Source of the DNA: Endomychus coccineus
Taxonomy: Eukaryota > Arthropoda > Insecta > Coleoptera > Endomychidae
Reading direction: 5' to 3'
DNA length: 64,000 bases
NCBI GenBank assembly: GCA_958510875.1
Contig: OY294070.1
Span: 45,283,299-45,347,298, forward strand
The stretch's first letter is position 1; each line of letters opens with the position of its first letter. The translations under genes and the position numbers were made by a program. The notes beneath the pieces are model-generated. The model was not told the DNA's origin. It made no database searches and was given only the letters and a program-made list of their open reading frames with translations. Shown here piece after piece: positions 58,155 through 64,000 of the stretch.

Positions 58155-61100
58155 CTAAATATGAACTTTTCTGAACTTTCTTTTTGCAAAGTCATCTATC
58201 ACATCATCGAAGTTCATCAGTTTTTCCATGACTTCCCTTTCGATAAAAAGAACTGAAAGGTATTTCAAATTTTCTTGAGATAAACTATTCCGCTGATAAT
58301 TTTTTATTCGTTCGAGAACGGAAAATGATCTCTCTCCACTTGCGTTACAAATGGGTATGGTTAAAAATATTTTCAAAATAGTTTCAACATTGGGAAAAGT
58401 TGAAGATAGTCCGTCTATGATTAATTTGTACGTATCTTCGGGATTCGACAACTTCATTTCCTTCGCAAAGCTTTGGAATTGAATAAATTCTTCTTTGAAA
58501 AGGGATGTATCAATGTCATCTTTGTACAATTCGAGCAATTTGTCTATGCACAAGTCTCTTTCCACTGTAGAAATCTTGGTATCAAAAATGAATTTGAAGT
58601 GTGCCAGAATTGCATTGTATGCTTCAGCTCGTTTTTCCATCTCAACTATCAAAACGTCGCAGACAACATTAAATACATTTACGATGAATGATTTTCTGCC
58701 ACACAAAATTGTATCGTTTTCTACAGATTCGTCAAATGGTATTTTTCTTTTTCTCATCCTGTTTCTCTCATCTTGAAATGTCCTAGATTCTGTCAGTGTC
58801 CCAGCCTCCTCTTCGATGATTTCGAAATTATTTCTGGTGTGTATTATGTGGTCTGTTAAAGATTTCAGCAAAGCAACTCCATTAAAAAGATTCGTATGAG
58901 TATCTTGAAGACTCTTGCTGGTGATGTTGATTCGTTGTAATAATTTTTCCCACATAACGGTCAGGAGAGCTATTTCATATTCATCGAATGATTTTAAAAG
59001 TTTTTGAGCTTCAATTTTACCTATGGGTTTCTCATGTGTACTGTTGGTTACTGCAGTAAGAGCTTCTTTAATTGAACTATAATTTTTTTTCAGTGCTGAC
59101 ACAGCATCTGCCCTGGCTGACCACCTAGTATCACATATCCTTTTCATATTTGGTGATTTCTTCGGCAAGATATCCATCAACGTTTTCCAACGACGCGTCG
59201 ATCCAGAAAAAAATACGAACAGATTTTGCACAAAATCAAAAAATCGTATTGCTACTGAACAAGATTCCGCGGCAGAATTCCCAACTAAATTCAAGGAATG
59301 GCTAGCACATGGAATGTAAACGGCATTAGGAGAATGTTCTTTGAATCTAGTTTGTAGACCAGTATATTTCCCCGACATATTAGACGCATTGTCATAAGAC
59401 TGTCCTCTGCACTTAGTTAAATCTATTTTGAAAGTATTCAAGACGTCTGTGATAATTTTTGCCAAATACGCCCCATCGTGATGCTCAATTGGAACGAATC
59501 CAAAGAAGCTTTCTTTAATTTCCCCAGCCGTATTCACAAACCTCAGAATAACAGTAAGTTGATCTACATGACTCACATCTGGTGTAGAATCGACGATAAT
59601 AGAGTAGTACATAGCTTCTTTAACTTGCGCAATTAAATGATTAGTGACCTTCTCACTCATAATTTGAATGAACTCCTCAAACACATGATGAGATAGGTAA
59701 TTAACATGCCCTTTTCGTGTGTTCGAGAGGCGCTCTAAATGATTTTTAAGGAAACTGTCAAACTGCGCCAAATATTCAATACATGTTAGAAAGTTTCCCT
59801 TTCGTTCTGAATCTTCTCCTTCCCTATGACCCCGGAAAGCTATTCCAAGAGAAGCTAATAATTTAACTGTGGCAACAATTTTCTTCTATTTCACATTTTT
59901 CTGCAAGACTGCTGTCGACTCGCCCAGTAACTGATGAACGTATTTTGAAGCGACACATAGAAGATATATGTTCCTTGGAGCATTCATGATCTTTTAAATC
60001 TCTTGAAATATTTTTCCAGGAATTGTAACCCGTAATCAGTTTATTACTTGTTTTTGAAAATAATTTACATACAAAGCAGTATATCTTTCGACTCGTTTCA
60101 GAGTATATCAGCCACTCTCGTTTCTCTTTCTTACCATTTGCTTTGGTGCAATAAAAGTCACTAGTATGGAAATTTCTCATATAGGTTCTGTTTCTATCAG
60201 TATATTCAATTTTCAAACTAGATATATCGCCAACGCTGTGTGGAATAAATTTTACAAGATAATCTATTTTTCTGTCAGATAAATTACTTGGCCACAAAGC
60301 AATGTCATTTGAACCCGGAAGTGAATCCCCATAATTTTCATAATCAACATTACAATTATCCTTTTCAATATTGTCTTCCAATTCATCAAATTTTTCATTT
60401 TCATCTAAAATGAAAATTAAAAAAAATTGTGAACTTCCAAAAAAACTGAAATTATTTCTATTATTATCTATATCTACAGTGTGTTTCACTTAGAATGGTA
60501 ACACCTCAATAACTGTTTTATTTTTCAATGAATAATAAAATAAAAAATCCTTTATGCTTTATGGGTGAATTGAATTTTAGCCTTAGTAAAAAACTAGCAT
60601 ACTGTGATTAAAAATTAACGATTGAAAATTTAAAAAACGCAATAGGGATTTTTTTTCCAAAAATGTTATTGAGAAAACTTGTTTGAAATTACCTCAAACC
60701 CATATATGATCCCAAATTTGATTGAAAACAAAAAAAAATCACTCCAAAAAATATTTTAATTTTGTCAACAATTCAGTCCGAAAAAGTAAACAATAGGTTA
60801 TCTTGAACGATGGAAAATATCGACTAAAGTTTGTCTTTCAGCCGCAGATGATTCCACAACAGATTTTATGAATATTCCATTCATATTTTCGAACAAAAAT
60901 CAAAATAAACAATCTATGTTAAAACACTCATCTTTTGTTGTTTGATTATTAATGATTTATTTTTTCGGACTGTGACTGTGAATTATGAACATACACTATT
61001 CTGTTCTGTTGAATATTATATACCTATGTCTGTAGGTCTTTTACCGATCTGTTATACATGCTACAACTAAATGACAACTATGGAGGGAACAACTGTTTGC

Positions 61101-61502
61101 CCGCGACCGATGTTCTCGCACAGTAAAATCGCACTGATGCCAGATGACAGTGTTTCTTAATAATACTCCTATGTATAGCAGTGCGACAAACTATGTGTAT
61201 ATAGTGTATATGTACTTACTTGTTGAAGCATCCAAAAATGGTAAAAATTCATTGTTTTTATCGTCTTTTTCCTCATTACCCGTACTTGATGATGGTAATG
61301 ACGGTAATGTTAAACTTTCGTTAATAAAGGAAATATCACTGCTACACGTTGATGCCGATTCATTTGTCTTTATCATTTCATCAGGTTTTTTTTGCGGAAT
61401 TAAAAAGGATGACATGGATTGTCGTAACTTATCTTTCATAATGTCTTTTTCCTTCTGTAACCTGCGGTTTTGAGCACCTAATTTCTTCTTATTTCCATTC
61501 AT
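58155..61502 (-). pseudogene. hAT transposase (ZMYM-like), two exons, one frameshift
   Basis: Exon 1 runs from ATG at 61,502 to 61,220 (donor GTAAGT) and encodes a lysine-rich GAQNRR...EKDIM start and an acidic low-complexity stretch. Exon 2 begins at 60,404 after TTTTCATTTTAG; phases match exactly (one base plus two). It encodes a TTF-type zinc finger (IYCFVCKLFS...SKEH), then a single-base frameshift near 59,870 leads into the catalytic frame (to 58,155) with a DUF4371-like start (YYSIIVDSTPDVSHVDQLTV), the RNase H-like core, CASHSLNLVG, CDTRWSAR, and a C-terminal hAT dimerisation region (NASGERSFSVLERIKNYQR). The frameshift makes this copy non-functional unless it is a sequence error. Confidence 0.88.
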
Positions 61503-62055
61503 TATGATTCTCAATAATAAAAAAAAATGTTTAACATCCAAAAAATTATTTTTGCTCACAGCGAGATTCGTTAAACCTTCCCGTCGCCCTAGTACCACTG
61601 CCAAATGCAAAATACTAAATGAGAATTCGTACTTCGCATATCCGAAACCAAGGTATTATTGTTTTATTCGGGTTCACAGTCAACAGAGTCACGCAATTTC
61701 TTATTGAAAGCGGACTCCCGTTGCATCATTCATGCTACAACTGGCCCACTGCATCGAATGGCACTTGATTGGAGTTAAACTTGTAGTGGCACTAGTGGGA
61801 GCTAGCGGCGAGTGCGTAACAAGCGCAAACTTTTCACTACAGCCAATGCAGGCAGCAGCATTGCAGTCAGGATAGGTCGTTGGCTAGTTGTCCCCGTTTT
61901 TATTGAAGTTCAATTAGAAGGCGCGAAGGTTTTATTCTATGAATAATTGAATACTCAGTATGGAAAAATTGACTTTGTTTTGCCCTCTTTGGCGCCCCCC
62001 GCCTGAAAAAATACGAGGCGCGCGCCTCGTGCGCCTCACCTATGATCCGCCACTG

Positions 62056-62063
62056 CGTGGAAG
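62056..62063. other. hAT target-site duplication, right copy
   Basis: CGTGGAAG after the CCACTG terminus; LINE coding sequence resumes here. Confidence 0.93.
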
Positions 62064-62345
62064 GAACTGCTGATGTTCAATTTTACAGCCAGAGACTTAC
62101 TTGTGAATACTATATGGTTATTGTCAGCTTGTATACATTGCAATCTAACGTCCAGGAATATGACAATTGAGGAATTCAAGAATATATTGAGAACGGAGAG
62201 ACATGATATGGTGAGAACAGGACTAAGCCCTAAATTTGGAAAATATATATTTTTTTATTCAATTGTATTTTAAATGTATGAACACATAACAATACAAATG
62301 TAATATAAATTTTGTAAATAAAGAAAAAATGGCATTAAAAAAAAA
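62064..62345 (+). pseudogene. 3' end of the split LINE with poly(A) tail
   Basis: Coding resumes after the hAT duplication (WKELLMFNFTARDLLV, then FGKYIFF to a stop at 62,273), followed by AT-rich 3' sequence with AATAAAG near 62,320 and A-rich tail TTAAAAAAAAA at about 62,336-62,345. The tail marks the LINE 3' end. Confidence 0.75.
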
Positions 62346-64000
62346 TTATGGATTCCTGAAAGTGATTCTTTCAAATACACGATAAAAATTTTAAATTCTC
62401 AAAAAAATCCAGTAACGAAACGAGTCATTTTATCGCATGCATCACAAATCTTCGACCCATTAGGTATTTTAGGTCCGTTAATAATAAACTCAAAATTGAT
62501 AATACAACGCCTATGGCAATTAAACCTCAATTGGAACGAATCTATACCATTGAATTTACATACAGAATGGATACAATTTTTTACAAATTTACAACAAATA
62601 AATAATGTCAAATTCAATAGGCACGTTATTTGTGATGATCCAATTCAGACGGAATTACATGGCTTTGCCGATTCATCAGAATTAGCTTATGGAGGTTGTG
62701 TTTACTTGCGATCTTTAGATAATTTTGGTAAATGTTATATAAACATATTGTGTGCGAAGAGTAAAGTAGCTCCTTTGAAAAAAATCACTATACCCAAACT
62801 TGAATTATGTGCTTCATTACTTCTTAGTAAGCTCATGCATAAAGTCAAGACATCTTTAAGGGTTATAGTAAATAAGTGTTTCTATTGGTCAGATTCAACA
62901 GTTTCTTGGATTAAAGGTAACCCTAATGAATTCAAAATATTTGTAGCCAATCGCATGGCAATAATTCAATCTTTAACGATAAACTCAGAATGGGCTTATG
63001 TTAACACACATGATAACCCTGCTGATATTATATCACGCGGTGTTAAGTCAGCTGATGAATTAATAAATAACAAAAAATGGTGGAATGGTCTTTTCTCTCT
63101 GAAGAGGAGAAGAATTGGCCTAATAGTCTTGATGTTGATATGAATTATACAGTACTTCCTGAATTAAAATCAAAAGTAACAACTAATGTAGTAATACAGA
63201 AATTTGATCTTTTTGAATGTTACTCATCATTAACAAAACTACAGCGAGTTTTTGCATATGTTCTACGATTTTTATCTAATACATCTAAAAACCAAAAATT
63301 CCAAGGTTTTTACCGAGCTTTCAGTTAAAGAATTGAATGATTCTCGCAAACGGCTAGTCAAAGTTGCTCAATATGAATGTTTCAAGTCCGAAATCACTCT
63401 AATAAACTCAAGCAAGGTTCTGCACAAAACTAACAAACTATTATCCCTCAATCCTTTCATTGATGAGGAAGGACTTATACGAGTAGGTGGTCGTATCAGA
63501 CATTCTGAGTTTGATTTAAATAAGAAGCATCCACTTATATTATCATCCAAACATCCTTTAACTATATTTCATGCCGGGCCAGATTTGACTTTATTCTCTT
63601 TGCGTGAACGATTTTGGCCAATAAATGGGAAAAATCAAACAAAAACATTAGTACGAAACTGTATCGTATGTTTTAAATTCGCGCCAGGGCCAGTTGAACA
63701 TATCATGGGTGATTTGCCTAATATACGTCTTACTCCATCAATACCATTTTCGGAATGCGGTGTGGATTATGCTGGTTCCATAAATGTTAAGCATGATTTG
63801 AATTGCGGTGGAAAAACATATAAAACCTACATATGTCTTTTTATATGTCTTGTTATTAAAGCCATTCATGTATTACTAGTAGGTGATCTCACCACAGAAC
63901 GATTTATTGGCGCATTGAGACGTTTCACTTCACGTCGCGGAAAGCCATCCGAAATTTGGTCTGATAATGGGAGAAACTTTCTAGGTGCTAAATCTGAGTT
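62346..64000 (+). pseudogene. Second BEL/Pao retrotransposon pol, 5'-truncated, runs off window
   Basis: Starts abruptly after the LINE tail, late in reverse transcriptase (SHASQIFDPLGILGP), followed by the A17/RNase H-like region (HGFADSSELAYGGCVY, IPKLELCASLL, WSDSTVSWIKG, NTHDNPADIISRG). Frameshifts occur near 63,090 and 63,305. From 63,306 the integrase frame is open to the window end: GLIRVGGRI, zinc-binding H...H...CIVC, catalytic D in CGVDYAG and D in WSDNGRNFLGAK; the final E lies beyond. It differs clearly from the BEL/Pao copy at 52,310, so it is another family. Confidence 0.87.

Larger units (their letters stand above)
57618..62055 (-). mobile_element. hAT transposon, 4,438 bp, with 8-bp duplication
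   Basis: Perfect 14-base terminal inverted repeats CAGTGGCGGATCAT. The 8 bases CGTGGAAG occur directly outside both ends (57,610-57,617 and 62,056-62,063), the standard hAT duplication, and the LINE reading continues across the site. Subterminal GAGGCGC motifs occur at both ends. The transposase lies on the minus strand in two exons with one frameshift, so the copy is structurally complete but probably not active. 61,503-62,041 would be its promoter region; no other gene is seen there. Confidence 0.95.

Noticed and set aside
57954..58256. 100-codon ORF spanning the palindrome, and its mirror
   Set aside because: Both strands of the perfect palindrome give the same peptide, so the ORFs are a consequence of the palindrome.
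61144..61473. 109-codon plus-strand ORF
   Set aside because: Antisense to exon 1 of the hAT transposase, whose splice phases fit exactly.

Overview
This is eukaryotic, strongly AT-rich DNA. Spliced transposon genes, TATA boxes, long satellite arrays, BEL/Pao and hAT elements and a Polinton-like element with arthropod-type genes point to an insect (or other arthropod) genome, probably pericentromeric or other heterochromatin. I see no ordinary host gene. Everything recognisable is satellite DNA, transposon or integrated virus-like DNA. The species cannot be fixed from the sequence alone.

Layout. 1-24,075: a head-to-tail satellite with a monomer of about 146 bp, roughly 165 copies, with multi-kilobase higher-order repeats, decaying at its right edge (24,076-24,420). 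24,421-28,430: sequence without genes, carrying a 1.34 kb foldback element flanked by TA (25,738-27,077) and two smaller hairpins. 28,432-32,018: the broken remains of a two-gene DNA transposon. Its first gene has an in-frame stop, and its second has C2H2 fingers followed by a CMC/CACTA-like transposase with frameshifts. 32,783-50,920: a second satellite, 108-bp monomer, split near its left edge by a 12,886-bp virus-like element (33,149-46,034).

The element at 33,149-46,034 is the most interesting part. It begins AG and ends CT, is flanked by a 6-bp duplication (GAAATC), and has inverted terminal repeats of about 2.96 kb. These are Polinton/Maverick hallmarks. Its core reads in one direction: packaging ATPase, a DUF8207-like protein, a fibre-like coiled-coil protein, a reduced phospholipase-A2-like protein, a penton-like minor capsid protein, a small overlapping ORF and a jelly-roll major capsid candidate. 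I find no DNA polymerase B, integrase or protease gene, so it looks like a capsid-and-packaging element that would need replication and integration in trans. Between the left terminal repeat and the first gene lie 68-bp repeats with CRE-like palindromes and a minisatellite with about 44 CACGTG E-boxes. Each terminal repeat also holds a truncated tRNA-like sequence with intact A- and B-box promoter motifs.

51,157-64,000 is a nest of transposons: a truncated transposase-like gene, an internally deleted BEL/Pao retrotransposon with a probable 3' LTR, an L1/Tx1-type LINE split by a 4,438-bp hAT element (8-bp duplication CGTGGAAG, spliced transposase with one frameshift, and a perfect 221-bp palindrome), and a second BEL/Pao copy running off the window end.
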